From: Clostridium hydrogenum
GTDB lineage: Bacteria; Bacillota; Clostridia; Clostridiales; Clostridiaceae
DNA length: 64,000 nt
Assembly (NCBI RefSeq): GCF_021432385.1
Contig: NZ_JAEACT010000002.1
Span: 1,631,501 to 1,695,500, forward strand
Reading direction: 5' to 3'
Shown here: in pieces, positions 9,420 to 17,337 of the stretch
Position numbering within the stretch: the stretch's first letter is position 1
Layout of the letters: every line of letters begins with the position of its first letter
Notes under the pieces: model-generated
Seen by the model: the letters and a program-made list of their open reading frames with translations, nothing else
Told to the model about the DNA's origin: nothing
The model's database searches: none
Translations under genes and position numbers: made by a program

Positions 9420-10565
9420 ATGGAAAAAGTTAAAACGGGTATAGACAATATAGACGAATATATGGATATTTTTAAAGGAAAAAAAGTTGGACTTATAACT
9501 AATAACACTGGGTATAATTGTGAATTTAAAAGTACAATAGATATTTTAAGAGAAAGAACAAATTTGACAGCATTATATTCACCTGAGCATGGAATAAGAG
9601 GAGATATTCAAGCAGGAGAAAAGGTTGAAAGCTATATTGATTCTAAAACTGGTATAAGAGTTTATAGCTTATATGGAAAAAATAAAAGACCATCTAAGGA
9701 AATTTTAAAGGATGTCGATATACTTGCTTTTGACATTCAAGATGTTGGTGCTAGATTTTACACTTATCTTTATACTATGTCATATGCTATGGAGAGCTGC
9801 AGTGAATTTAATAAGGAATTTGTTGTTTTTGACAGGCCAAATCCAATTAACGGAGTTGATGTTGAAGGAAACCTTTTAGATGAAAATTATAGTTCTTTTG
9901 TTGGAAGATATCCAATACCCCAGAGGTATGGACTTACAATAGCAGAAATTGCAAGTTTGTTTAATGAAGAATTTTTAATAGGTTGTAAGTTGAAAGTCAT
10001 TCCTCTAAAGAATTGGAATAGAGAAATGTACTATGAAGCTACAGGATTAAATTTTATTATGCCATCGCCCAATATGCCAAGTATTGATACAGCTGTAGTT
10101 TATCCTGGAACTTGCATTTTTGAAGGCACAAATATTTCTGAAGGAAGAGGAACAACTAGACCTTTTGAGATTATTGGGGCACCATGGCTTGATGGTTTCA
10201 AAATTGCAAATAAGATGAATAGGCTCAAGCTTTATGGTGTTAAGTTTAGACCAGTATTTTTCACTCCGACTTTTTCAAAACATGTGGGTAAGCTTTGCAG
10301 GGGAATACAAATTCATGTAACTGACAGAAAAATATATAAGCCTGTTAAAACAGGGATGTTTCTTTATGAAACTATAAAACGTGAAAGCAAAGATAAATTT
10401 GATTTTGTTACTTTTGAAGAGAAAAAGCTAAAGTATGGAATTGACTATTTAGCTGGAAATAGTATTCTTAGAAAAGGGAATATAAGTACTGATAAAATAT
10501 ATGAAAAGTGCCAGGGGGATTCTTTAAAATTTAAGGAATTAAAGAAAAAATATCATTTATATTAA
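9420..10565 (+). CDS. namZ: Exo-beta-N-acetylmuramidase NamZ-type (DUF1343)
   Basis: 381-residue DUF1343 protein. Family features are GKKVGLITNNTGYN near residue 20, YSPEHGIRGD about residue 57, DIQDVGARFYTYLYTM about 104-119, FDRPNPINGV and the EGRGTTRPFE segment. The B. subtilis member (YbbC/NamZ) cleaves MurNAc from the non-reducing end of peptidoglycan chains and is secreted. This copy lacks a signal peptide, in line with the intracellular NagZ and AmiE encoded beside it. The ATG directly follows the glmA stop. Confidence 0.87.
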   Translation: MEKVKTGIDNIDEYMDIFKGKKVGLITNNTGYNCEFKSTIDILRERTNLTALYSPEHGIRGDIQAGEKVESYIDSKTGIRVYSLYGKNKRPSKEILKDVDILAFDIQDVGARFYTYLYTMSYAMESCSEFNKEFVVFDRPNPINGVDVEGNLLDENYSSFVGRYPIPQRYGLTIAEIASLFNEEFLIGCKLKVIPLKNWNREMYYEATGLNFIMPSPNMPSIDTAVVYPGTCIFEGTNISEGRGTTRPFEIIGAPWLDGFKIANKMNRLKLYGVKFRPVFFTPTFSKHVGKLCRGIQIHVTDRKIYKPVKTGMFLYETIKRESKDKFDFVTFEEKKLKYGIDYLAGNSILRKGNISTDKIYEKCQGDSLKFKELKKKYHLY

Positions 10566-10581
10566 AGAGAGATGATGTTAG

Positions 10582-11373
10582 TTGTATAAAAATGAGATTT
10601 TGAAAGAAAATATAAAAAACTTTATAGCTTCAAGAGAGGAAGATATTTCACTAGTCTTTTTAGACCTCAAAGATAATTCAAATTACATGTACATTAATGA
10701 AAATGAAGGTTTCCCATCAGCAAGTACAATAAAGGTATTGATAATGGCAGAGACATTAAATGAAGTTATGAAAGGTATTTATAGTTTACATGAAAAAATT
10801 CAAGTGAAAGACTCAGATAGAGTGGATTACAGCATAATATCATGTCTTGAAAATGATACTTATACATTAATTGATGTTTTAACGCTTATGATAATATCTA
10901 GTGATAATACTGCCACTAATATACTTATAGATTTAATTGGAATGGAAAATATAAATAATTATGCTGAAAAAATAGGATTAAAAAATACAAAGCTTAAAAG
11001 AAAAATGATGGATAAAAAGGCTGCAGAAGCAGGAAGAGAAAATATTACAAGCGCCTATGATATGCTTAATTTATTTGAAAAAATTTATAATTATAAAATA
11101 TTAAACAGTGATATGTGTAAGTTAATGATAAAAATTTTGAGTGAAAATACAGATTATGAAATGCTTTTGAGGTATTTGCCAAGTGATACCAAGTGTGCTC
11201 ATAAAACTGGAGATCTTTACAATTTAAATCATGATATTGGTATTTTTAGTATTAATGATGAGAAATATATATTAGGCGTGTTTGTGCGAAATTCCAAATT
11301 TAATCATATTTCAAAAGACATTATAGGAAAGCTTTCAAAACTTGTGTACACTAATATAAAGAAGGCATTTTAA
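10582..11373 (+). CDS. Cytoplasmic class A beta-lactamase-like serine hydrolase
   Basis: 263 residues with all three active-site motifs of the class A serine beta-lactamase fold: S48-T-I-K51, S107-D-N109 and K208-T-G210. No signal peptide is present, so it cannot act as a normal secreted beta-lactamase. Aligning TKLKRKMMDKKAAEAGREN by eye to the omega loop puts Met, not Glu, at the deacylation base (Glu166 in TEM numbering). This suggests a peptidase, amidase or esterase acting on muropeptides rather than a lactamase. Start is TTG 10582 with a moderate GAGATGATG ribosome site. It sits between namZ and the regulator. Confidence 0.8.
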   Translation: MYKNEILKENIKNFIASREEDISLVFLDLKDNSNYMYINENEGFPSASTIKVLIMAETLNEVMKGIYSLHEKIQVKDSDRVDYSIISCLENDTYTLIDVLTLMIISSDNTATNILIDLIGMENINNYAEKIGLKNTKLKRKMMDKKAAEAGRENITSAYDMLNLFEKIYNYKILNSDMCKLMIKILSENTDYEMLLRYLPSDTKCAHKTGDLYNLNHDIGIFSINDEKYILGVFVRNSKFNHISKDIIGKLSKLVYTNIKKAF

Positions 11374-11431
11374 ATCTTACATATTTTGTAAAAAATAATT
11401 TTAAAAATAAAAAATGAAGCGAGGATAATTT

Positions 11432-12283
11432 ATGTATGGGAGCTTAATCCGTATAAGAGAAATAATTGATAATTTAAATCCATCAGAAAAGAAAATAGCT
11501 GAGTATATTTTAAAGAGTCCTAAGGAAATACCTGATTTATCAATAAAGGATCTTGCAGACAAAAGTGGTTCTTCACAATCAGCAGTAGTGAGACTTTGTA
11601 AGATTTTAGGCTACAAAGGTTATAAAGAATTTAGAATAACAATAGCTAAGGATACTGCAAAAGTTAATAAAGATGAAAATATGTATAATGATATAAATCC
11701 AGAAGATGACATAGATACAATAATAAAAAACATAAGCTATAATAACAAAAAATCAATAGACAATACTGTAGAGGTTTTATCAAAGAAATCTTTAGAGGAA
11801 GCGGTTAGGGCTATTTCAAAAGCTGATAAAATTGATTTTTATGGTGTAGGTGCATCTTATATAATAGCTTTAGATGCGTTTCAGAAATTCACAAGAATAA
11901 ATAAAAATGTAAGAGCCACATCAGATACGCATCTTCAAATGGAATTTGCATCTAACCTAAAAAAGGGCGATGTTGCTGTTGCTATTTCATATTCTGGTGA
12001 AACAAGGGATACTTTTGAATCTATTGAGGTTGCTAAAAATGCGGGGGCAACTACCATAAGTATAACTAAATTTGGAAACACCTCTATAAGTAGCTTATGT
12101 GATATAAATTTATTTGTTCTATCTCCTGAAGTTACATTTAGAAGTGGGGCCATGTCTTCAAGAATAGCACAGTTGAATGTTGTTGATATATTATTTACCT
12201 CAGTAGCTGGTAGTATGTTTGCAGATGTGAAAAAATTCCTTGAAAATACAAGAAGGTCAACAAGAATAAAGAGAATAAAATAA
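11432..12283 (+). CDS. murR: RpiR-family transcriptional regulator, MurR-like
   Basis: 283 residues: an N-terminal RpiR helix-turn-helix domain (about 1-77; [29 protein letters not shown] is split across the recognition region) and a C-terminal SIS sugar-phosphate isomerase domain (about 120-270, with [13 protein letters not shown] and [10 protein letters not shown]). SIS domains of this family bind phosphosugars. MurR regulators respond to MurNAc-6-phosphate, which MurK chemistry would generate. Location inside the cluster suggests local control. The symbol is by role and synteny, not proven orthology. It has GCGAGGA as ribosome site, 58 bases after the preceding gene. Confidence 0.8.
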   Translation: MYGSLIRIREIIDNLNPSEKKIAEYILKSPKEIPDLSIKDLADKSGSSQSAVVRLCKILGYKGYKEFRITIAKDTAKVNKDENMYNDINPEDDIDTIIKNISYNNKKSIDNTVEVLSKKSLEEAVRAISKADKIDFYGVGASYIIALDAFQKFTRINKNVRATSDTHLQMEFASNLKKGDVAVAISYSGETRDTFESIEVAKNAGATTISITKFGNTSISSLCDINLFVLSPEVTFRSGAMSSRIAQLNVVDILFTSVAGSMFADVKKFLENTRRSTRIKRIK

Positions 12284-12296
12284 GGAAGTGTGTAGT

Positions 12297-13382
12297 ATGA
12301 TTATTAAGGATATAATTATAGGACATATGTCTGCGCCTTTAAAGAAACCATTTAAAACAGCAATAAGAAGTGTAAATAGTGTGGATGATATAATTGTTAA
12401 GATAATTACGAATACAGGGAATATTGGTTTTGGAAGTGCAGCATCTACAGCACTTGTAACAGGTGATACAGTAGAATCTATAGAAGGTGCCATAAAAAAT
12501 TACATAAAAAAAAGTATAGTTGGAATGGATATTGAAAATTTAGAAGGTATATTTTTAAAATTAAATTCATGCATTGTAGGAAATACCAGTGCTAAGGCAG
12601 CAGTAGATATTGCTATTTACGATTTATATGGACAACTATATAATACTCCATTATATAAGCTTCTTGGAGGTTATAGAAATAAGATAGAAACCGATATTAC
12701 AATAAGTGTTAATTCACCAGAGGAGATGACTAATGACAGTATAGAAGCTGTAAAACTTGGTTATAGAGTTTTAAAAATTAAAGTTGGCAAGGATTCAAAA
12801 CTTGATATAGAAAGAATGAAAGCCATAAGAAAAGCTGTTGGATATGATATTAAGCTTAGAATAGATGCAAATCAAGGGTGGGAGCCTAAAGAAGCTATAA
12901 GAACATTAAGAAAAATCGAAGATGCAGGTGTGGATATAGAATTTGTAGAACAGCCTGTAATAGCTTCAAATCTGGAAGGACTTAAAATGGTTACAGATAA
13001 TGTAGATATGCAAGTTATGGCAGATGAAAGTGTGTTTTCACCAAGGGACGCAGTAAAGGTAATGGAAATGCGAGCAGCAGATTTAATAAATATAAAACTT
13101 ATGAAAACAGCAGGAATATATAATGCATTGAAAATATGTTCATTAGCTGAGGTTTATGGAATGGAGTGTATGCTTGGATGTATGCTTGAAGGAAAAGTCA
13201 GCGTTACTGCAGCTGTTCATCTTGCAGCAGCAAAAAGTATAATAACAAAAATTGATCTTGATGGACCAGTTTTATGCAGCAGAGATGATGTTGTAGGAGG
13301 GGCAATTTATGATAATTATAACATTACCTTAAGCGAAAAACCTGGGCTTGGAATTGAAGATATCAAGAATATTGTATTTTAA
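12297..13382 (+). CDS. ykfB: L-Ala-D/L-Glu dipeptide epimerase (enolase superfamily)
   Basis: 361 residues of the muconate-lactonising subgroup of the enolase superfamily. Catalytic lysines K160-I-K162 and K267, metal ligands D190, E218 and D243, and the D320-L-D322 motif in the last barrel strand match characterised L-Ala-D/L-Glu epimerases, where that DxD binds the substrate amino group. The enzyme converts L-Ala-D-Glu from murein stem peptides to L-Ala-L-Glu for ordinary peptidases. The frame extends to GTG 12288, but AAGGAAGTG (12282-12290) is spaced for ATG 12297. It is the last gene of the muropeptide cluster; no clear terminator follows. Confidence 0.88.
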   Translation: MIIKDIIIGHMSAPLKKPFKTAIRSVNSVDDIIVKIITNTGNIGFGSAASTALVTGDTVESIEGAIKNYIKKSIVGMDIENLEGIFLKLNSCIVGNTSAKAAVDIAIYDLYGQLYNTPLYKLLGGYRNKIETDITISVNSPEEMTNDSIEAVKLGYRVLKIKVGKDSKLDIERMKAIRKAVGYDIKLRIDANQGWEPKEAIRTLRKIEDAGVDIEFVEQPVIASNLEGLKMVTDNVDMQVMADESVFSPRDAVKVMEMRAADLINIKLMKTAGIYNALKICSLAEVYGMECMLGCMLEGKVSVTAAVHLAAAKSIITKIDLDGPVLCSRDDVVGGAIYDNYNITLSEKPGLGIEDIKNIVF

Positions 13383-13404
13383 AATTAAGAATATTAGAAA
13401 AATA

Positions 13405-13433
13405 TTGAAAAAGTTTATTAAATATGGTAATAT
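13405..13433 (+). promoter_or_regulatory. Vegetative promoter of the hflX leader
   Basis: TTGAAA (13405-13410), 17 bases, TAATAT (13428-13433). This fits a sigma-A promoter closely and lies just downstream of the epimerase stop, so hflX has its own promoter and a leader of about 400 nt. Confidence 0.7.
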
Positions 13434-13469
13434 AAAATTAAATTTAGATGAATGGAGGGGTTGTTTAAA

Positions 13470-13493
13470 ATGAGCATGAAAATCCGATTTTAA
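13470..13493 (+). CDS. Upstream ORF (leader peptide MSMKIRF) of hflX
   Basis: Seven codons and a TAA stop, preceded by a near-perfect GGAGGGG ribosome site (13454-13460) at good spacing. Such a strong site before such a short frame is hard to explain except as a leader peptide. Its start codon adjoins the 12-bp long-range pairing described for the leader. Confidence 0.6.
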   Translation: MSMKIRF

Positions 13494-13704
13494 GCTTTAA
13501 TTAACTAATTTAATAGTAATTAAAGGCTATACTTATGTGTATAGAGAAAACGGGATTGGTCTGCTTATTTTTAAGACAACCTTTTTAAATAGAAGATAAG
13601 ATAAAACTTAAGTTATATATTCTAAAAGTTCAATAAGTAAGCTTTGTAGAGCATTAATAACTTAAAAGTTTTATGGCTTATCTTTAGATTATTATGTAAT
13701 ATTT

Positions 13705-13736
13705 AAGAGGGAGGGAGATAATCCGCCCTCTTTTTA
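13705..13736 (+). terminator. Intrinsic terminator in the hflX leader
   Basis: AAGAGGG (13705-13711) pairs with CCCTC/T (13726-13732), with further GG/CC pairing inside, followed by TTTTTATT. It lies about 110 bases before the hflX ATG and after the leader promoter, so it would stop transcription before the gene unless opened. Confidence 0.8.
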
Positions 13737-13844
13737 TTGTGGAATATAATAAAATCTATAACTATTAATGAAAAATTTATTACTTTTTGCAGATTATTTA
13801 AAACACATAGTATGGCCGGTTTTTAATAAAACGGAGGGATATAT

Positions 13845-15101
13845 ATGGAACAAAAAGCAATAATAGTAGGTGCTAATATTAACAATCAAGAGGATTTTAC
13901 AAATTCAATGGAAGAATTAAAGGATTTAGTGTATGCATGCAATATAGATGTAATTGCTAAGACCACTCAACAATTAAATCAGGTTAATAAAGCATATTAT
14001 TTGGGCAAGGGTAAAATTGAAGAACTATTGGAATTAGTTCATGAAACAGATGTAGACATGGTAATCTTTAATGATGAATTATCATCAACGCAAATTCGTA
14101 ACTTGGAAGAAATTTTGCAGTGTAAGTTAATTGATAGAACTGGAATTATACTGGAAATTTTTGCGAAGAGGGCAAAAACGAAAGAGGCTCAAATGCAGGT
14201 TGAAATAGCAAAGCTTCAATACATGCTGCCTAGGTTGATTGGAGCTGGAAAAGATTTAAGTCGTCAAAGCTCAGGTTATGGATTTAGAAATAAAGGTAAA
14301 GGTGAAACAAAACTGGAACTTGATCGTAGAAAAATCAAAAATAGGATGAGTGAATTATCTAAAGAACTAGAAGCACTTGTGGATAGACGCAAAAATCAGA
14401 GAAAAAAACGTAAAAGGACAGAAATACCTGTTATTGCTTTGGTTGGATATACAAATGCAGGTAAATCAACTATCATGAATGAAATGGTAGAGCTTTATAA
14501 TCCATCGGCTAATAAAAAAGTATTTGAAAAAGATATGCTGTTCGCTACATTAGAAACCTCTGTAAGATGTATTAATCTCACAGACAATAAAAAATTTTTG
14601 CTAACAGATACAGTAGGTTTCATTAGCAAGCTGCCACACCAATTAGTAAAGGCATTTAGATCTACTTTAGAAGAAGTTAGAGAAGCAGATATGCTAATTC
14701 ATGTAATTGATTATTCAAATCCTAATTATAAACAGCAAATTGAAGTTACAAAAGAGACTTTAAAAGAACTTGGGGCAGATAGAATACCAACTATTTATGC
14801 TTTTAACAAGACTGATTTAGTTCATGATGAGATTTTTAAAGTTGAAGAAAATTCTATATACATTTCTGCTAAAAATAAAACTGGAATAAATGAACTAGTA
14901 AGTGAAATTTGCAAAAAAGTTTTTACACAGTATGTTAATTGCAATATGATAATTCCCTATGATAAAGGAAGTGTATTATCATACTTTGAAGATAATGCAA
15001 ATATTAATTCAACTGAATATAAATTTAACGGAGTTTTTATATCAATGGAATGTAAAAAGGCAGATTGTGAAAGGTATAAGCAATATGCAATTTCGATATA
15101 G
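13845..15101 (+). CDS. hflX: Ribosome-associated GTPase HflX
   Basis: 418-residue GTPase that splits or rescues stalled 70S ribosomes. The N-terminal HflX domain covers about residues 1-190, including the subdomain signature SRQSSGYGFRNKGKGETKLE (139-158) and a coiled coil. The Obg-type G domain starts at about 195: G1 GYTNAGKST (201-209), G3 DTVGFI and G4 NKTD. A C-terminal extension covers about 345-418. ATG 13845 follows CGGAGGG. The long leader with a terminator suggests induction by ribosome stalling, as known for antibiotic-resistance HflX (HflXr) in Listeria. Confidence 0.93.
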   Translation: MEQKAIIVGANINNQEDFTNSMEELKDLVYACNIDVIAKTTQQLNQVNKAYYLGKGKIEELLELVHETDVDMVIFNDELSSTQIRNLEEILQCKLIDRTGIILEIFAKRAKTKEAQMQVEIAKLQYMLPRLIGAGKDLSRQSSGYGFRNKGKGETKLELDRRKIKNRMSELSKELEALVDRRKNQRKKRKRTEIPVIALVGYTNAGKSTIMNEMVELYNPSANKKVFEKDMLFATLETSVRCINLTDNKKFLLTDTVGFISKLPHQLVKAFRSTLEEVREADMLIHVIDYSNPNYKQQIEVTKETLKELGADRIPTIYAFNKTDLVHDEIFKVEENSIYISAKNKTGINELVSEICKKVFTQYVNCNMIIPYDKGSVLSYFEDNANINSTEYKFNGVFISMECKKADCERYKQYAISI

Positions 15102-15107
15102 TTAAAT

Positions 15108-15353
15108 GCGAACAAAGGTGTAGTGCAAAACAAAATAATAAGTGGGAGCTCTGCATAAAAATGATGTGCGTAATAGCATCTTGAAACCTTAAATAAAATT
15201 AATAAATCTAAGAGCCTAAATCCCAAAATTCTAATAAATTTTAATAACTCGCAAGAGACAGCTCAAACAATTGAAATTTCTTAGGCCTTTAAAGTTTTTT
15301 ATCTTAGATTTATTAATTTTATTTAATATCCTGTGATACACTTACTTCGCAAT
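15108..15353. repeat. Long palindromic intergenic repeat, copy A
   Basis: Imperfect palindrome between convergent hflX and the spore protein gene. The core left arm TTAAATAAAATTAATAAATC is perfectly repeated in inverted form at 15304-15329. Loop sequence AACTCGCAAGAGACAGCTC is shared, with changes, by the copies near 19.5, 25.6 and 26.7 kb. The outer left part (GCGAA..AAAGGTGTAGTGCAAAA) matches the 25.5-kb copy but does not pair well with its own right end, so this copy looks rearranged. No gene is seen within it. Confidence 0.75.
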
Positions 15354-15355
15354 AT

Positions 15356-15562
15356 TTATCTATGTGACAATTTGTTTTCAAAAGCTTCTACCATTTTTTT
15401 AGTCATTAATCCTCCAACAGGACCGCCAATATGCCCATTAAGTTTTGAAGGTCTGTCACCTTTATCGTTATTACTATATGCAATTCCAATTTCATTTGCA
15501 TATTCTGTTTTTAATTCATCTAATTTTTCTTTTGCTTCTGGAACTAAGGGTTTATGAGACAT
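15356..15562 (-). CDS. Alpha/beta-type small acid-soluble spore protein
   Basis: 68-residue DNA-binding spore protein of the SspA/SspB family. The germination-protease site region ANEIGIA and the conserved C-terminal motif GHIGGPVGGLMTKKMVEAFE are present. These proteins coat spore DNA and protect it from UV. The frame continues 15 bases upstream to a TTG, but that overlaps the ribosome site GGAGGTG, so ATG 15562 is the start. Expression should be forespore-specific (sigma G); I could not place a convincing sigma G promoter. Confidence 0.93.
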   Translation of the reverse strand: MSHKPLVPEAKEKLDELKTEYANEIGIAYSNNDKGDRPSKLNGHIGGPVGGLMTKKMVEAFENKLSHR

Positions 15563-15728
15563 TTCTAACACCTCCAATACTTTATATTGAATTTTTAATA
15601 TGCCTTATTAGTTTTTATGTTTTTAAATAAATATATACTCGGTAATTATTTGTATTGATATAAGTGTAACAAATGGATAAAAGATGAATAAAATGAATTA
15701 ATTATAATATTTGATTTTGGAGGCAAGT

Positions 15729-16262
15729 ATGTATATTCAATGTCCTTTTTTTGATTATAATTGTTGTGGTTATAGAAATGAGGTTAAAGATAGGTTGCCA
15801 AGAAAGGCTGTTGCAACTATAATGGGAGGACCACTGGCACCTAATATAAGGGGTACTGTAACCTTCACAGATGTAAAAGGAGGAACTGAGGTTTATGTTG
15901 AGGTTAACGGACTACCACCATATAGACCAGCACAAGATGGAAAACCTCAAGTTGGACCACATGGATTTCATATACATCAAAATGGTAATTGTAACATAGG
16001 AAATCCTAAAGATCCTTTTATGGCGGCAGGAGGGCACTGGAATCCAACAGGGCAACCTCATGGAAATCATGCAGGAGATTTCCCAGTATTATTCTCTAAT
16101 AATGGATATTCGCAAATGACTTTTTTTACAAATAAGTTTAAAGTTGCTGATATCATAGGAAAATCAGTAGTTATACATGAAAGTCCAGATGATTATAGAA
16201 CTCAGCCAGCTGGTGCATCTGGAAGAAAATTAGCATGTGGGGTTATTAGAGGAATGAGATAG
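15729..16262 (+). CDS. sodC: Cu/Zn-type superoxide dismutase family protein
   Basis: 177 residues. Copper ligands H81 and H83 lie in GFHIHQNGNC, the bridging H103 and zinc ligands H111, H114 and D117 in GGHWNPTGQPHGNHAGDFP, and copper ligand H150 in VVIHESPDDY. Cysteines 88 and 170 can form the usual disulfide, and the C-terminal Arg region GASGRKLACGVI is conserved. All metal ligands are intact, so it should be active. There is no signal peptide; instead the N-terminus is cysteine-rich (CPFFDYNCCGY). The frame opens at TTG 15711, but GGAGG (15719-15723) fits ATG 15729. Confidence 0.9.
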   Translation: MYIQCPFFDYNCCGYRNEVKDRLPRKAVATIMGGPLAPNIRGTVTFTDVKGGTEVYVEVNGLPPYRPAQDGKPQVGPHGFHIHQNGNCNIGNPKDPFMAAGGHWNPTGQPHGNHAGDFPVLFSNNGYSQMTFFTNKFKVADIIGKSVVIHESPDDYRTQPAGASGRKLACGVIRGMR

Positions 16263-16330
16263 AAATATAAACTTAATAAATGAAGAAGGAAAAGAAATTA
16301 AGTATTTAAGAATTAAATTGGATAAATAAA

Positions 16331-16366
16331 AAAATAGCAGACAAGTATTTAATCTGCTATTTTTTC
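16331..16366. terminator. Bidirectional intrinsic terminator
   Basis: AAATAGCAGA and TCTGCTATTT form a stem with A-run and T-run on the two sides. It lies between convergent sodC and the 139-residue gene and can end both transcripts. Confidence 0.85.
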
Positions 16367-16393
16367 ATTGCTGCAGATGCTTTTCTTATAGTT

Positions 16394-16813
16394 TTAGCTT
16401 TGTTTATATAATCCAAATCCAGTTATAACTAATTTATCCCAATCAGATTCTTCGTCATTAATCCAATTATGATCAATATTAAGTTCTTTTAACCAAGCAT
16501 TAAGACCGTTACTTTTTTTACTTACATTTGGTGACTGTCTTCCAAAGGTTTCTTTTATAGTTTCAAGCAAAGTTACTTGTTCTTCTTTTCCTAACTCTGT
16601 ATCTAATAATTTTTCTATAACTTCACGACACTCTGAATAACTTTTATGATCTTCAGCATATAATTCATTAGATAATAATTGTTTTTTATTATTTAAATTA
16701 TCTCTTACCTCGTTTATTTCCTCTATATTTGATAAGTATTTTTTAGCGACGTTAATAGCAGCAATATCATTATTAAGTTTAACTATAGATCTTTCTAATT
16801 TTTCATTTCTCAT
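16394..16813 (-). CDS. Hypothetical coiled-coil protein
   Basis: 139 residues, strongly acidic and helical. Residues 1-85 read as heptad-rich coiled coil (LERSIVKLNNDIAAINVAKK and following), and the C-terminal 50 residues are compact with several Trp (WLKELNIDHNWINDEESDWD). I do not recognise a family. The ribosome site AGGTGAG precedes ATG 16813. It is a single gene, convergent with sodC. Confidence 0.7.
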   Translation of the reverse strand: MRNEKLERSIVKLNNDIAAINVAKKYLSNIEEINEVRDNLNNKKQLLSNELYAEDHKSYSECREVIEKLLDTELGKEEQVTLLETIKETFGRQSPNVSKKSNGLNAWLKELNIDHNWINDEESDWDKLVITGFGLYKQS

Positions 16814-17116
16814 TTTATTATTCTCACCTTACATTTTTTATTTGGTCATTTAATATAATTACGGTATGGTAACTTTTTATAACGACAATATGTAATTATA
16901 TCATTAAATTAGATATAATTAAAGGTGAAGAGAAAACTTAACTTATACATATTTCAATAATTTACTATAGCACCACAAGTGGTACAAGATTAACAGTAAT
17001 GAAGTGAGAATTGTACTTAGGTATTGAGTTTTTGAAGAATTTAAAGGTATAATGATTATAAATTCTTAGGCAAATTTGTAATAGTGTATATAAAAGTAAA
17101 AAAAAGGAGTAATATT
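16814..17116. promoter_or_regulatory. Intergenic region with promoter of ywbE
   Basis: Divergent spacer. A candidate promoter for ywbE is TTGAGT (17024-17029), 18 bases, TATAAT (17048-17053). A small hairpin ACCACAAGTGGT lies near 16973-16984. No ORF of convincing quality is seen. Confidence 0.5.
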
Positions 17117-17308
17117 ATGGATGGAACAAGACGAAAAGATATAAAAATAGGAGAAAAAGTCTTAGTTGTTCAGAAACAGGACCAACGTTCTGGAAAGTTA
17201 ACTGAGGGCATTGTTAAAAAGATTCTTACAAACTCAGAAATTCACCCACGTGGTATTAAAGTTATGCTTGAAGGTGGAATTGTAGGAAGAGTTCAAGAAA
17301 TAAAGTAA
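17117..17308 (+). CDS. ywbE: YwbE family protein
   Basis: 63 residues matching the conserved small protein YwbE (DUF2196): MDGTRRKDIKIGEKVLVVQK, a KLTEGIVKKILTNS segment and a HPRGIKVMLEGGIVGRV C-terminus, a KOW-like beta barrel. The function is unknown in Bacillus. AAAAAGGAG just upstream supports ATG 17117 over the earlier in-frame start at 17084. Confidence 0.88.
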   Translation: MDGTRRKDIKIGEKVLVVQKQDQRSGKLTEGIVKKILTNSEIHPRGIKVMLEGGIVGRVQEIK

Positions 17309-17337
17309 TATTTTATTAATGAAGGGAAGTTAAAATT

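Larger units (their letters stand above)
13439..13740 (+). promoter_or_regulatory. Attenuator-type leader RNA of hflX
   Basis: The leader holds an upstream ORF (13470-13493) and several hairpins. P1: 13459-13470 pairs with 13569-13581 (12 bp, one bulged G) and buries the uORF start region. P2: local hairpin 13527-13532/13539-13544. P3: long stem 13593-13616 with 13657-13684. The terminator is at 13705-13736. A possible antiterminator pairs 13580-13590 with 13701-13710, enclosing P3, opening the terminator's 5' arm and sharing two bases with P1. A ribosome stalled on the uORF would break P1. This resembles ribosome-dependent attenuators of antibiotic-response genes. Pairings were found by eye. 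Confidence 0.6.

Noticed and set aside
15333..15630. Plus-strand frames opposite the spore protein gene
   Set aside because: They are shadows of the minus-strand SASP gene, which has a clear family match and ribosome site.
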